64,000 nucleotides of DNA from Gammaproteobacteria bacterium (GTDB taxonomy: Bacteria > Pseudomonadota > Gammaproteobacteria > HK1). Location: contig JAJFJU010000012.1 of the NCBI GenBank assembly GCA_021773645.1, forward strand, positions 496,001 through 560,000. Direction: 5' to 3'. Below are positions 18,130 through 26,845 of this stretch, one piece after another. The position numbers were made by a program, and so were the translations under genes. A model generated the notes under the pieces. The model ran no database searches. It was given only the letters and a program-made list of their open reading frames with translations, and was not told where the DNA came from. Within the stretch, counting starts at the first letter, position 1; the number at the start of each line of letters is the position of its first letter.

Positions 18130-18933
18130 TCAGGACTGTTCCAGCAGCAGTTCCAGCACCAGCTTGCTGCCGAAGTAGGCCAGCATCAGTAGAGAAAATC
18201 CGGACAGACTCCAGCGCGCCAGGCGTGGACCCCGCCAACCAAAACGCCAGCGCCCCAGTAACAATATCGCGAAGACTAGCCAGGCGATGGCCGAGAGCAC
18301 GGTTTTGTGGATCAGATGCTGGGCGAACAGGTCCTCCAGAAACATGAAGCCACTTAATAAACTAAGGCTTAGCAAGGAAAAACCCACGGCAATGAACTGA
18401 ATGAGCAGGCTTTCCTGAACTTGCAGTGGGGGCAAGATGTGGCGCAAATGGCCAGGGCGATGATTTCTCAGACGGCGTTCCTGTACCGCCAACAGCACCG
18501 ATTGCAGGGCTGCGATAGTAAGGATGCTATAGGCAAAGAGCGAGGTTGCCACATGCAGCTCCGGGCCAGCGCCTTGCTCTCTGGGCAGCAGGTGTATCCC
18601 GGGATAGAGTGCGCTAAGCAATACGCCGAGAGCGGCCAGCGGCAGGGCGAAAAGGGCGAGATTATCCAGTGGTTGGCGCAGGGCGCTGGCGCTGACCACG
18701 GTTAAGGCGATGAGCCATGCGCTCAGGGATATGGCATTGAAAAACCCGAGATTGATGTCGGTGCCGGCAAAGGTGCTCTGGTGGAGTAATAGGCCGTGTA
18801 ACGCGAGGGCAGCAAAGGCGACAGCGACCCAATGGCGTGGTTTCGCATGGTTATTGCCAGCAGCAAAAAACAGGCACCAGCTCAACAGGCCGGTGGCCGC
18901 CAGATAGAGGGTGATGCTTATGGGGTTAAGCAC
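18130..18933 (-). CDS. ypjD: YpjD-like inner membrane protein, CcsA/CcmC-type fold
   Basis: A 267-residue integral membrane protein with about eight hydrophobic segments, matching the cytochrome c assembly (CcsA) domain family. Histidines lie in HVATSLFAYSILTIAALQSV and HLIHKTVLSAIAW, as in the heme-handling relatives. YpjD itself is of unknown function. It precedes the CorC-like gene on the same strand (27-bp gap) and is divergent from ffh, the standard gammaproteobacterial order. Confidence 0.88.
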   Translation of the reverse strand: MLNPISITLYLAATGLLSWCLFFAAGNNHAKPRHWVAVAFAALALHGLLLHQSTFAGTDINLGFFNAISLSAWLIALTVVSASALRQPLDNLALFALPLAALGVLLSALYPGIHLLPREQGAGPELHVATSLFAYSILTIAALQSVLLAVQERRLRNHRPGHLRHILPPLQVQESLLIQFIAVGFSLLSLSLLSGFMFLEDLFAQHLIHKTVLSAIAWLVFAILLLGRWRFGWRGPRLARWSLSGFSLLMLAYFGSKLVLELLLEQS

Positions 18934-19012
18934 TTTTAGGCTTTTCTAAGTGGGCGCATGGTGGGAGCAATCATGCCAAGAAAGGGGCGGGTCGGAAAGG
19001 TGGCTGTTTGAC

Positions 19013-19021
19013 TGCTAGAAT
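19013..19021 (+). promoter_or_regulatory. Extended -10 promoter of ffh
   Basis: TGC-TAGAAT is an extended -10 box, 31 bases before the ffh GTG. No good -35 is visible at the usual spacing, which is common for extended -10 promoters. Confidence 0.45.
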
Positions 19022-19052
19022 GCGCCGTTGGAATCAATGGTGAGGAATCCCT

Positions 19053-20414
19053 GTGTTTGAAAATTTGAGTGAACGCCTTGGCGCTAGCCTGAAGCGCCTG
19101 CGTGGCAGCGGACGGCTGACCGAGAAGAATATTCAGGATGCCCTGCGCGAGGTGCGTATGGCGCTACTGGAGGCGGATGTCGCCCTGCCGGTGGTGCGGG
19201 ACTTCATTGAGCAGGTGCGTGAGCGAGCCTTGGGCCGCGATGTAATGCAGAGCCTGAGCCCCGGCGAGGAGCTCATCCGCGTGGTGCGCGATGAGTTGAC
19301 CCATTTGATGGGCGATGTCGGTGGCGAACTGGATCTAAAGGTTACGCCTCCCGCCGTGTTCCTGATGGCTGGTCTGCAAGGTTCGGGCAAGACCACCACG
19401 GTGGCCAAACTGGCGCGCTGGCTGAAGGAAAAGCAGAAAAAGAACGTGCTGGTGGCGAGCTGTGACGTCTATCGCCCGGCCGCTATGGAGCAGTTGGAAA
19501 CGCTGGCTAATGAGGTGGGTGCCCGCTGTTATCGGGGCGAGGGCGGCGCTACACCGGTTGCCATCGCCACGGCTGCCGTAGACACCGCGCGCAAGCGTGC
19601 CTGTGATGTGGTGATCATCGATACCGCCGGTCGTCTGCACGTGGACGAGGCCATGATGGGCGAGATCAAGGCGCTCCATGAGGCGGTGAATCCGGTGGAA
19701 ACGCTGTTCGTGGCAGATAGCATGGCCGGTCAGGATGCGGCTAATGTAGCCCGCGCCTTCGGTGAGGCGCTGCCGCTCACCGGCGTTATTCTCAGCAAGG
19801 CCGATGGTGACGCTCGCGGTGGTGCGGCGCTGTCCATTCGGCAAATAACCGGCAAACCCATCAAGTTTCTTGGGGTAGGGGAAAAGACCGAGGCACTGGA
19901 GGTGTTCCATCCGGAGCGGGTGGCCTCGCGCATCCTTGGTATGGGCGATGTGCTGGGTTTTATTGAGGAGGCGGAGCAAAAACTCGATCGCAAGCATGCT
20001 CAGAAGCTTGCTCAGAAAATCAAGAAAGGTAAGGGCTTCGATCTGGAGGATTATCGCGATCAGCTACGCCAGGTGCGCAGCATGGGTGGGGTTTCCAGCC
20101 TGCTGGAGAAACTGCCGGGTGGTGGCAAGCTGCCGGGAGCTGCTCAGGAGCAGGCGGGCGAGCGTGAATTGATACGCTCCGAGGCCATCATCAATTCCAT
20201 GACTCCGCTGGAGCGTCGTCGGCCAGCTATAATCAAAGGTTCGCGCAAGCGGCGCATTGCCGCGGGCTCCGGCACCCAGGTACAGGACGTGAATCGCCTG
20301 TTAAAGCAAATGACGCAGATGCAGAAAATGATGAAGCGGATGAAGAAACGCGGTGGTATGGGCCAGTTGCTGGCGGGGCTTAAGGGCGGTGGGCGTCCTG
20401 GTATGCCCTTTTAG
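19053..20414 (+). CDS. ffh: Signal recognition particle GTPase Ffh
   Basis: The protein subunit of SRP, which binds hydrophobic signal sequences on ribosomes and docks them to FtsY. 453 residues from a GTG with GAGGA upstream. NG domain: P-loop GLQGSGKTTTVAKLA, then DVYRPAAMEQL, VVIIDTAGRLH, and SKADGDARGGAALS. M domain: LEDYRDQLRQVRSMGG, GSRKRRIAAGSG (RNA binding) and the Met-rich MTQMQKMMKRMKKRGGM. The TAG stop shares its G with the second MITE copy. Confidence 0.97.
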   Translation: MFENLSERLGASLKRLRGSGRLTEKNIQDALREVRMALLEADVALPVVRDFIEQVRERALGRDVMQSLSPGEELIRVVRDELTHLMGDVGGELDLKVTPPAVFLMAGLQGSGKTTTVAKLARWLKEKQKKNVLVASCDVYRPAAMEQLETLANEVGARCYRGEGGATPVAIATAAVDTARKRACDVVIIDTAGRLHVDEAMMGEIKALHEAVNPVETLFVADSMAGQDAANVARAFGEALPLTGVILSKADGDARGGAALSIRQITGKPIKFLGVGEKTEALEVFHPERVASRILGMGDVLGFIEEAEQKLDRKHAQKLAQKIKKGKGFDLEDYRDQLRQVRSMGGVSSLLEKLPGGGKLPGAAQEQAGERELIRSEAIINSMTPLERRRPAIIKGSRKRRIAAGSGTQVQDVNRLLKQMTQMQKMMKRMKKRGGMGQLLAGLKGGGRPGMPF

Positions 20415-20574
20415 GGAAGTTCTGATTTATTCTGGACGGAGCAGATTGCTATTCAAAACATTTAGCTTTGAGGCGCTGATCGCACGTAATAGCAGGCTAT
20501 TGCGAAGATCAGCAATGATAAAGGTGGGGGTTTTGGGTTCATGATGCGAGTTCACGAATGGATCAGAGCTTCCG
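20414..20574 (+). mobile_element. 161-bp MITE, copy 2, inserted in the ffh stop codon
   Basis: Same length and ends as copy 1: GGAAGTTCTGATTTATTC at the left, GAATGGATCAGAGCTTCC at the right, TA at 20412-20413 and 20575-20576. The central hairpin is longer: GCTGATC at the base pairs with GATCAGC, and inside it GTAATAGC-AG-GCTATTGC. It is intergenic between ffh and the rpsP promoter region. Confidence 0.85.
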
Positions 20575-20598
20575 TAGGTTTTTGGGGTGAGAAAGCCC

Positions 20599-20626
20599 TT
20601 ACTATTTGAGTAGAAGCGCGTACAAT
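20599..20626 (+). promoter_or_regulatory. Possible promoter of the rpsP-rimM-trmD-rplS operon
   Basis: TACAAT at 20621-20626 with a weak TTACTA at 20599-20604, spacer 16. It is placed just downstream of the MITE and about 75 bases before rpsP. The -35 match is poor. Confidence 0.35.
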
Positions 20627-20702
20627 AACGCCCTTTTTGGTCCTGCCCTTTGCGGGTGGGAAATCTGACATTTATCACTCACTCAGGGTGCGCAGGATAA
20701 AG

Positions 20703-20972
20703 ATGGTAACCATACGTTTGGCCCGTACGGGCGCTAAAAAGAAACCTTTCTATCACGTCGTGGTGGCGGACAGCCGCAATAAGCGAGACGGGCGTTTTAT
20801 CGAGCGCGTCGGGTTTTTTAACCCCTTTGCCACTGGTGGTGAGCAGAAATTATCGCTGCAACGTGAGCGCATTAGCCACTGGGTCTCCCTGGGGGCGCAG
20901 ACCTCGGCGCGGGTTTCAAACCTGCTCCAGCAGCCGGTGGAAGAGCAGGCTGCGGTCGAAGCTGAAGCTTAG
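20703..20972 (+). CDS. rpsP: 30S ribosomal protein S16
   Basis: 89 residues beginning [20 protein letters not shown], the canonical S16 N-terminus, followed by [23 protein letters not shown] lies 8 bases upstream. The alternative upstream start at 20637 is rejected because it would add residues no S16 has. First gene of the rpsP-rimM-trmD-rplS operon. Confidence 0.97.
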   Translation: MVTIRLARTGAKKKPFYHVVVADSRNKRDGRFIERVGFFNPFATGGEQKLSLQRERISHWVSLGAQTSARVSNLLQQPVEEQAAVEAEA

Positions 20973-21019
20973 AAACGTCGCTGCACCCACGTAGGGTGTG
21001 GGCAGGATAATAGTCGCCA

Positions 21020-21526
21020 ATGCCTGAGCTTCACCTTATGAGCGTGGGCAAGATCGCCGGGCCTTTTGGGGTGCGGGGCTGGCTGAAGGTTCGTTCCTTT
21101 GTTGAACCGGCCGAGAGCTTGCTGCATAGCAAGTTATGGCGGCTTGGCGCGAAGCAGGATTTCCGCGAATGGAAACTGGAGTCGGGTCGGCTTCATGGTC
21201 GTTTTCTGGCGGTTAAACTGGCCGGTTGTGAGGATCGGGATGCGGCGCAGGCGCTGGCAGGGCTAGAAGTCCTGCTAAGCCGGGAAGAATTGCCCGCTCT
21301 GTCTGAAAATGAATATTACTGGGATGACTTGATTGGCCTCCGGGTGATTAACACCGATGAAGTTGAATTAGGTCGGGTCACCGAGTTGATGGAGACCGGT
21401 GCCAACGACGTGCTCGTAGTGCAGGGGGAAGAAGAACGGCTCATTCCCTATGTGTGGGAGCAGGTGGTACAGCGCGTTGATCTGGAGGCTGGAATATTAC
21501 GGGTCGATTGGGGGCTGGATTACTGA
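21020..21526 (+). CDS. rimM: Ribosome maturation factor RimM
   Basis: A 168-residue 30S assembly factor that binds S19 and helps mature the 16S rRNA 3' domain. N-terminal RimM barrel: VGKIAGPFGVRGWLKVRSF. C-terminal PRC barrel: YYWDDLIGLRVINTDEVELG, ETGANDVLVV, RLIPYVWEQVVQRVD. The position between rpsP and trmD is conserved. Confidence 0.96.
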   Translation: MPELHLMSVGKIAGPFGVRGWLKVRSFVEPAESLLHSKLWRLGAKQDFREWKLESGRLHGRFLAVKLAGCEDRDAAQALAGLEVLLSREELPALSENEYYWDDLIGLRVINTDEVELGRVTELMETGANDVLVVQGEEERLIPYVWEQVVQRVDLEAGILRVDWGLDY

Positions 21527-21562
21527 GCCACTGAGGCAGCACCCGGGGAAACGAGGCTACGT

Positions 21563-22318
21563 ATGCGCATTGGCGTGATTACCCTGTTTCCCGAGATGCT
21601 TGACGCGATTGGCGATTACGGTGTCAGTTCGCGAGCGCGGCATAAGGGGATCTGGGAGCTGGCCTGCTGGAACCCCCGGGATTACACCGAGGATCGCCAT
21701 CGTACGGTGGATGATCGTCCCTATGGTGGAGGCCCTGGCATGCTGATGAAGGTTGCACCATTGCGCGGTGCCATTCAGGCGGCACGACAGACACTGGGTG
21801 ATGCGGCACGGGTTATTTATATGTCGCCCCAGGGTAAGCGCCTGCAACAGGCTGATGTGCAAGCGTTGGCAAAGCAGCCGTCGGTCATTCTGCTTTGCGG
21901 GCGTTATGAGGGTGTGGACGAGCGTTTGATTGCCGCGGAGGTGGATGAGGAATGGTCCATCGGCGACTATGTTTTGAGTGGCGGTGAAGTGGCGGCAATG
22001 GCAGTGATAGATGCCACGGTCAGATTATTGCCCGGCGCTTTGGGCGATGCGGATTCGGCCCTACAAGATTCATTTATGGCGGGTTTGCTGGACTGCCCCC
22101 ATTACACCCGCCCGGAAGACCTGGGCGGTGATGAAGTGCCGCCGGTATTACTTTCCGGTGACCACGAGGTGATACGGCGTTGGCGGCTTAAACAGGCCCT
22201 GGGACGTACCTGGTTGCGCCGGCCGGACTTATTAGCGGATCAAGAGCTGGCAGCGGAGCAGGCGGAGCTGCTAGCAGAATTTATTGCCGAGCATGAGGGC
22301 GATACGGAATCAGAATAA
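21563..22318 (+). CDS. trmD: tRNA (guanine-N1)-methyltransferase TrmD
   Basis: Makes m1G37 in tRNAs and prevents +1 frameshifting. 251 residues, the normal length. SPOUT trefoil knot motifs [11 protein letters not shown] and [11 protein letters not shown] are visible, as are the N-terminal ITLFPEML and [13 protein letters not shown]. Third gene of the operon. Confidence 0.97.
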   Translation: MRIGVITLFPEMLDAIGDYGVSSRARHKGIWELACWNPRDYTEDRHRTVDDRPYGGGPGMLMKVAPLRGAIQAARQTLGDAARVIYMSPQGKRLQQADVQALAKQPSVILLCGRYEGVDERLIAAEVDEEWSIGDYVLSGGEVAAMAVIDATVRLLPGALGDADSALQDSFMAGLLDCPHYTRPEDLGGDEVPPVLLSGDHEVIRRWRLKQALGRTWLRRPDLLADQELAAEQAELLAEFIAEHEGDTESE

Positions 22319-22375
22319 CAGTGGCATGGTCAGCATTATTTGTGGATCGTGTGTTTAGACGACGAGGATTAAGGC

Positions 22376-22726
22376 ATGGGCAACATCATTGAAGAAATTG
22401 AAGCGGAACAGATTGAACGTGAGGTTCCACGCTTCAACGCGGGTGACACCGTGGTGGTTCGGGTAAAGATTAAGGAAGGCAATCGTGAGCGTTTGCAGGC
22501 CTTTGAAGGCGTGGTTATTGCCAAGCGCAATCGCGGCGTTAACTCCGCTTTTACGGTACGCAAAATCTCTCATGGTGAAGGGGTGGAGCGAGTTTTTCAG
22601 ACCCACAGCCGTGCCAGTGAGGACATCACCGTCAAGCGTCATGGCGATGTGCGTGGTGCCAAGCTTTATTATCTGCGCGAGCGTACTGGTGTCTCGGCTC
22701 GAATCAAGGAAAAGCTGAAACGGTGA
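22376..22726 (+). CDS. rplS: 50S ribosomal protein L19
   Basis: 116 residues, beginning [20 protein letters not shown] and containing [30 protein letters not shown] and [10 protein letters not shown], all typical of bL19. GAGGA precedes the ATG. Its stop overlaps the GTG proposed for the next gene, and an intrinsic terminator follows 38 bases later. Confidence 0.97.
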   Translation: MGNIIEEIEAEQIEREVPRFNAGDTVVVRVKIKEGNRERLQAFEGVVIAKRNRGVNSAFTVRKISHGEGVERVFQTHSRASEDITVKRHGDVRGAKLYYLRERTGVSARIKEKLKR

Positions 22727-24477
22727 GCTTCAGCGTTTCCGGGCAGTTGGCGCGGAATCAATATAAACGGGGATTCCGCTGCACGCGGGGTGCCCGTTTT
22801 TTTTCGCCTCTATCCTGGGTGCTGCTTTTCATGTTCGCTATGCCTTTGTCCGTACTGGCGGTCGAGGATGATTTTCGTCAGATAGAGGAACTGGCAGCGA
22901 GCGGGATCCCCGCCTTTGCGCTGCGCCGCCTGGAACAGGTGCAGCCTGAGTATTATCGGGACTTCGAGTCCTGGATGCGCTGGGAGCGGCTGCGTATCGG
23001 CATTTATCGACGGCAGGATCATTGGGCGGCGATGTTGGAACGCTTACAAAAGCTTCCTCACGGTTTACCCGCGGACTTTCGCTTATGGGCGGCTATCCAG
23101 CAGATCGAAGGCTATAGTCAACTCGGGCGCAATGAGGATGCCCAAATACTGCTGGGGGCCCTGCTCTGGGACCGTGACATCATTCCCAATGACGAGCACC
23201 TTCGCCTGTTTCGTCGTCACATCATCGCACTGCATCTCGCCTCTGGGCGGCTAGAGGATGCCCGCAGTGCCTCCCGCCGTTATCGCCTAGATTACACCGA
23301 TGATAGCCCGGCCTGGCACTTGCTGCTGGCTCGGGTTTTACTGTCCTCGGGGCAGATGGAAGCGGCGCTCGCGGGTCTCGCCGGGTTAGACGGTGCCGCG
23401 GCAAAGGCGCTAGGTTTAATCGCTGAAATCAATGCCGATTCGTCTGCGCAAGCCACCTATGACCGTGCGGCCAAACTGGCCTTGCAACTGCTGCCGCAAC
23501 TGCGCCGTTGGTTTTGGCAGGAAGTCGTCGCTGTAGCTGGAGAAAGACAGGCTATACGTCTGCAGCTGCTATCACTGGAGGCCTTGACGGCACTGCAGTT
23601 ATTGCCGCCAAAAGAGCCTAGCCAAGGCTTGTTATCTGCCTACGCTGGTTATGCGGAAGCATTGGCACTTGCAGCGGAACTTTCACCAGCTGATGCCGTG
23701 TCGCTGATGCAATATGCCGGAGAGCGACGGTCTCACGACCCATTGGCGGCACGAGCGTTATATGCCCATCTTAGTGTGAGCTCGACGGAGCCCGGGTTAC
23801 GCCACCAGGCGCACCAACAATTGGCAGGGCTATTGGCGGGAATTCATGCGGGAATCTTGTTGCGGCACCTCTATCCCATCAACGACGCCCTGCCCACAGT
23901 GGTTTACCCCGCGTTAGTCGGGCATCTGCTCGATGCTCGGGACTTGAGCGCGGTGGCGCGGATTTTTTCGCGGTGGCGGCAGCCTGCGAAGGGAGTAGCT
24001 CTTTACTCGTGGCAAATAGCCTGGGCCCATTTCAGTCTGCACGCGGGCAAGCTTGAGGATGGTCTCGCTTTACTGACTCGATTGCTGGAGCAGCCACCGG
24101 CTGCCCCGTTGCCAGAGCGCTTAATAGGCGAGGCTCTAGATTTTGCTGGGCGGGTGCCAGACGCAGGCCGTGCTTTTGTGCAGGCCGTGCTGATGCGACG
24201 CGGGAAGTCTGAAGTTTCTCCCGAGCTTTGGTTTCGGATCGGTGTATTCTTCGCCAAGATTGGGGATGATGATGCGGCAGTGACGGCCTTTCTTCCAGCG
24301 ATGGTTTCAGGGGCTGATAGTCGTCTGGCTCGACGCAGTCTTGCCGCTGCACTGGGGCGATTGGGAGTACGGGCAGATGCCGAGCAGATTTACCGGACAC
24401 TGCTGAAGGAGGAGCCCGACCCGCTTTCGCGGGTGGTGTTAGAGCAAGCGCTGTTTGAGCTGGGGACGTCAAAGTAA
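22723..24477 (+). CDS. Exported helical-repeat (TPR-like) protein, start uncertain
   Basis: A large alpha-helical, Leu/Ala-rich protein (584 residues from the GTG at 22723) with repeated helix pairs suggesting TPR-like solenoid repeats. A hydrophobic stretch ending [10 protein letters not shown] looks like a signal peptide. The first codons overlap rplS and then run through a textbook terminator (22765-22804). The true start may therefore be GTG 22819 or ATG 22831, but those give a signal peptide without positive charges. Followed by ogt-like and xerD in overlap. I do not recognise a specific family. Exported or periplasmic scaffold is an inference. Confidence 0.7.
   Translation: MSFSVSGQLARNQYKRGFRCTRGARFFSPLSWVLLFMFAMPLSVLAVEDDFRQIEELAASGIPAFALRRLEQVQPEYYRDFESWMRWERLRIGIYRRQDHWAAMLERLQKLPHGLPADFRLWAAIQQIEGYSQLGRNEDAQILLGALLWDRDIIPNDEHLRLFRRHIIALHLASGRLEDARSASRRYRLDYTDDSPAWHLLLARVLLSSGQMEAALAGLAGLDGAAAKALGLIAEINADSSAQATYDRAAKLALQLLPQLRRWFWQEVVAVAGERQAIRLQLLSLEALTALQLLPPKEPSQGLLSAYAGYAEALALAAELSPADAVSLMQYAGERRSHDPLAARALYAHLSVSSTEPGLRHQAHQQLAGLLAGIHAGILLRHLYPINDALPTVVYPALVGHLLDARDLSAVARIFSRWRQPAKGVALYSWQIAWAHFSLHAGKLEDGLALLTRLLEQPPAAPLPERLIGEALDFAGRVPDAGRAFVQAVLMRRGKSEVSPELWFRIGVFFAKIGDDDAAVTAFLPAMVSGADSRLARRSLAAALGRLGVRADAEQIYRTLLKEEPDPLSRVVLEQALFELGTSK
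22765..22804 (+). terminator. Rho-independent terminator of the rpsP-rplS operon
   Basis: AAACGGG pairs with CCCGTTT, inner CCGC with GCGG, followed by eight T in total. It lies 38 bases after the rplS stop, inside the apparent N-terminal coding part of the next gene. Confidence 0.85.
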
Positions 24478-24959
24478 TGGCCTCCAAATACACCCACACG
24501 GCAATATTAAACACGGCAGTGGGCAAGGTCGGGATACGCGTTTGCGATAATCATCTGGTGGGCACCGAATTTCTCCCGTCAGATGCCCCGGAGCGGGCAC
24601 CGACTGACGATATTAGCCGTGAGGCGGTTCGGCAATTACTGGCCTATTTTGCTGACCCCAATAGCCATTTCAACCTGCCGCTGGCGGTATCAGGCACACC
24701 ATTTCGACAACGGGTATGGCAGGCGCTGACGGAAATTCCCCCTGGTCAGCCGGTCAGTTACGGTGCCCTGGCCACCAAACTTGGTAGTGGTGCGCGCGCA
24801 GTGGGCGGGGCCTGTCGGTCCAATCCGCTACCCATTATCGTCCCTTGTCACCGGGTTGTAGGCGCTCACGATCTGGGTGGCTTCTCCGGTAGTACCGGCG
24901 ATGAAACCTTGTCTATAAAGAGCTGGTTGCTTGAGCACGAAGCACCTCCCCACGCCTGA
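24477..24959 (+). CDS. ogt: Methylated-DNA-protein cysteine methyltransferase
   Basis: A suicide repair enzyme that moves O6-methyl (or larger alkyl) groups from guanine to its own cysteine. 160 residues with the active-site IVPCHRVVG, the helix-turn-helix region FRQRVWQALTEIPPGQPVSYG, the arginine finger stretch ARAVGGACRSNP, and GGFSGSTGDE. A short N-terminal RNaseH-like domain is present, so the layout is Ogt-like rather than Ada. The ATG shares a base with the upstream TAA, and the 3' end overlaps xerD. Confidence 0.92.
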   Translation: MASKYTHTAILNTAVGKVGIRVCDNHLVGTEFLPSDAPERAPTDDISREAVRQLLAYFADPNSHFNLPLAVSGTPFRQRVWQALTEIPPGQPVSYGALATKLGSGARAVGGACRSNPLPIIVPCHRVVGAHDLGGFSGSTGDETLSIKSWLLEHEAPPHA

Positions 24960-25839
24960 GGACGAGGCGATTATCGAGGTTTTCCTCGATAATCTGTGGA
25001 TGGAGCGGGGCCTGCGGGATAATACCCTGGCGGCTTATCGCAGCGATCTCCGGGCCTTCGCCGCGTGGCTTGCCCCTCAAGGCCAGGGCTTGCTCTCGGT
25101 CCAACGGGCGGATGTGCTTTCCCATATTGCCAATCTTGATCAATTGTCGCCGTCCACTTTAGCGCGACGGCTCTCCAGTCTGCGCCGGTTTTATCTTTAT
25201 CAGGTGCGTGATGGTCATATGCAGTCGGACCCCTGTGAACGTATCGATCCACCTCGCCTGGGCCGTCCCTTACCCAGGGGCCTTGGCGAGGCCGAGGTGG
25301 AAAAACTGCTACAGGCTCCCGATCTTTCCAAACCCGAAGGCTTGCGGGACCGCGCCATGCTGGAGCTTTTGTATGCCACCGGGCTGCGGGTGTCGGAGCT
25401 GATTTCCCTTCAGACCCTGCAGGTAAACTTTCGTCAGGGGGTGGTGCGGGTAGTGGGTAAGGGTGGTAAGGAACGTCTGGTTCCCATGGGTGAGGAGGCT
25501 TGCCACTGGCTGGAGCGACATCTGGCCGAGGCACATTCCGTGTTGCTGCGTGGGCGTGCAGATAATGCGCTATTTCCCACCCGCCGTGGTAGCTCCATGA
25601 CCCGCCAGGCCTTCTGGCACCTGATTCGGCGGCATGCTTTAAAGGCTGGTATTGCGGGCGATATTTCCCCCCATACGCTACGCCATGCCTTTGCTACCCA
25701 CTTGCTTAATCACGGTGCCGATCTGCGGGTGATCCAGATGCTGCTGGGGCACAGCGATATTTCCACCACCCAAATCTATACCCATGTGGCGCGCCAGCGC
25801 TTGGCTGATCTACACGCCCGTCACCATCCTCGGGGCTAG
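24931..25839 (+). CDS. xerD: Tyrosine recombinase XerD
   Basis: Resolves chromosome dimers at dif with XerC under FtsK control. 302 residues. N-terminal SAM-like core-binding domain: FLDNLWMERGLRDNTLAAYRSDL. Catalytic set: Arg in YATGLRVSEL, Lys in GKGGKER, HxxR in SPHTLRHAFATH, His in LLGHSDIST, and the Tyr nucleophile in TQIYTHV. The start is TTG at 24931, overlapping ogt by 29 bases; no ATG lies before the core domain. Confidence 0.94.
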   Translation: MSTKHLPTPEDEAIIEVFLDNLWMERGLRDNTLAAYRSDLRAFAAWLAPQGQGLLSVQRADVLSHIANLDQLSPSTLARRLSSLRRFYLYQVRDGHMQSDPCERIDPPRLGRPLPRGLGEAEVEKLLQAPDLSKPEGLRDRAMLELLYATGLRVSELISLQTLQVNFRQGVVRVVGKGGKERLVPMGEEACHWLERHLAEAHSVLLRGRADNALFPTRRGSSMTRQAFWHLIRRHALKAGIAGDISPHTLRHAFATHLLNHGADLRVIQMLLGHSDISTTQIYTHVARQRLADLHARHHPRG

Positions 25840-25996
25840 AGTTATGCTACGTGAGGGGAACTGGCCCAGGGAATATCACTTAAGGGTTCTTTAATGGTGA
25901 TATCTTGAAGCATATTTCAGGGAATCGGTGTAAAACACAGCGTGTGTAATTTTCGCGTGAATTCCGAGGATTAATGCATTTTCCCTTGCCCGGTTG

Positions 25997-26025
25997 TTGA
26001 CCCCATTTCCCTTGATATCTATAGT
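25997..26025 (+). promoter_or_regulatory. Strong sigma-70 promoter ahead of the EPS regulator and operon
   Basis: TTGACC (25997-26002), 17-base spacer, TATAGT (26020-26025). The -10 ends 9 bases before the ATG at 26035, so the transcript would start only about 3 bases before the start codon. This is probably the main promoter for the regulator and perhaps for the whole polysaccharide operon. An ATATCAC/GTGATAT inverted repeat at 25873-25903 upstream could be an operator; this is speculative. I see no gene in 25840-26034. Confidence 0.75.
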
Positions 26026-26034
26026 GTTCATCCT

Positions 26035-26646
26035 ATGAACGAGCTCGACCGTAAGGAGGCCCTGACCCTAGGAATCCTTGAGGCTATTGATGAGGGAAAT
26101 GACGTCACCCAGCGCCGAATGGCGCGTCGGCTCGACGTTGCCCTTGGGCTTGCCAACTCCTATCTCAAACGTTGTGTGCGTAAGGGCTTGGTGAAGATCC
26201 AACAGGTGCCTGCGAACCGCTATCTCTATTACCTGACCCCACAAGGCTTTGCCGAGAAAGGTCGCCTCACCGCCCGCTATCTCTCCTATTCTTTCTCCTT
26301 TTACCGGCAGGCGGGTGAGTCCTGCACCTTACTTTTTACGGAATGTCGAGACCGGGGCTGGAATCGGGTGCTGCTCTGTGGGGCATCCGAATTGGCGGAA
26401 ATTGCTTCCTTACGCGCCCTAGAAGCAGATGTAGAGGTGATAGGAATTCTTGATCGCTCCGGCAAGGAAGGACGATTTCTCGGTCATGAAGTGATGAGTG
26501 TTATTGAAGAGAGGGGTGATGAATTTCATGCTTGTGTACTTACCGAACTCTCCGAGCCGCAGGAAAACCTCAGTTATCTGGAGGGCAGGGTGCCGTCAGA
26601 GCGGATATTGATACCGGGAATTCTGGGCCTCAAGCCAGAGGCCTGA
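26035..26646 (+). CDS. MarR-type EPS-associated regulator with C-terminal Rossmann-like domain
   Basis: 203 residues. Residues about 8-75 form a winged helix of the EPS-associated MarR family (ILEAIDEGNDVTQRRMARRL, then a recognition-helix region and YLYYLTPQGFAEKGRLTARY). Residues about 105-200 look like a small Rossmann-type domain (RVLLCGASELAEIASLRAL, VEVIGILDRSGKEGRFLGHEV), perhaps binding a nucleotide or sugar nucleotide. Such regulators sit at the head of polysaccharide clusters, as here. No ribosome site is visible and the promoter sits almost on the ATG, suggesting a leaderless mRNA. Ligand and targets are unknown. Confidence 0.82.
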   Translation: MNELDRKEALTLGILEAIDEGNDVTQRRMARRLDVALGLANSYLKRCVRKGLVKIQQVPANRYLYYLTPQGFAEKGRLTARYLSYSFSFYRQAGESCTLLFTECRDRGWNRVLLCGASELAEIASLRALEADVEVIGILDRSGKEGRFLGHEVMSVIEERGDEFHACVLTELSEPQENLSYLEGRVPSERILIPGILGLKPEA

Positions 26647-26714
26647 AAGATGGATTAATGGTTCCAGGATGGGGACCAAAAGACAGTTCTGCCATGTGGA
26701 TGATGTGTCCGCAG

Positions 26715-26727
26715 GGCGGTAGCGTGC
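26715..26727 (+). promoter_or_regulatory. ops element (RfaH recruitment site)
   Basis: GGCGGTAGCGTGC is identical to the core ops sequence known from E. coli rfa/rfb and related operons. It lies 119 bases before gmd, in the leader between the MarR-type gene and the polysaccharide operon. RNA polymerase pauses at ops and the exposed non-template strand recruits RfaH. The rfaH gene is in the same window (6588-7085). Confidence 0.9.
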
Positions 26728-26845
26728 CTGAACTGCATCGTCGTGTACACCGCTATCTGTTTTAGGGAATACGCAATCGGTACGCAAGATTCATGATTGG
26801 TATACATCTCTGTGACAGTCATAACTATTCTTGGGAAACAATAGA

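Noticed and set aside
19001-19021. TTGACT next to TAGAAT as a -35/-10 pair for ffh
   Set aside because: The two boxes are only 2 bases apart. The extended -10 reading is more sensible.
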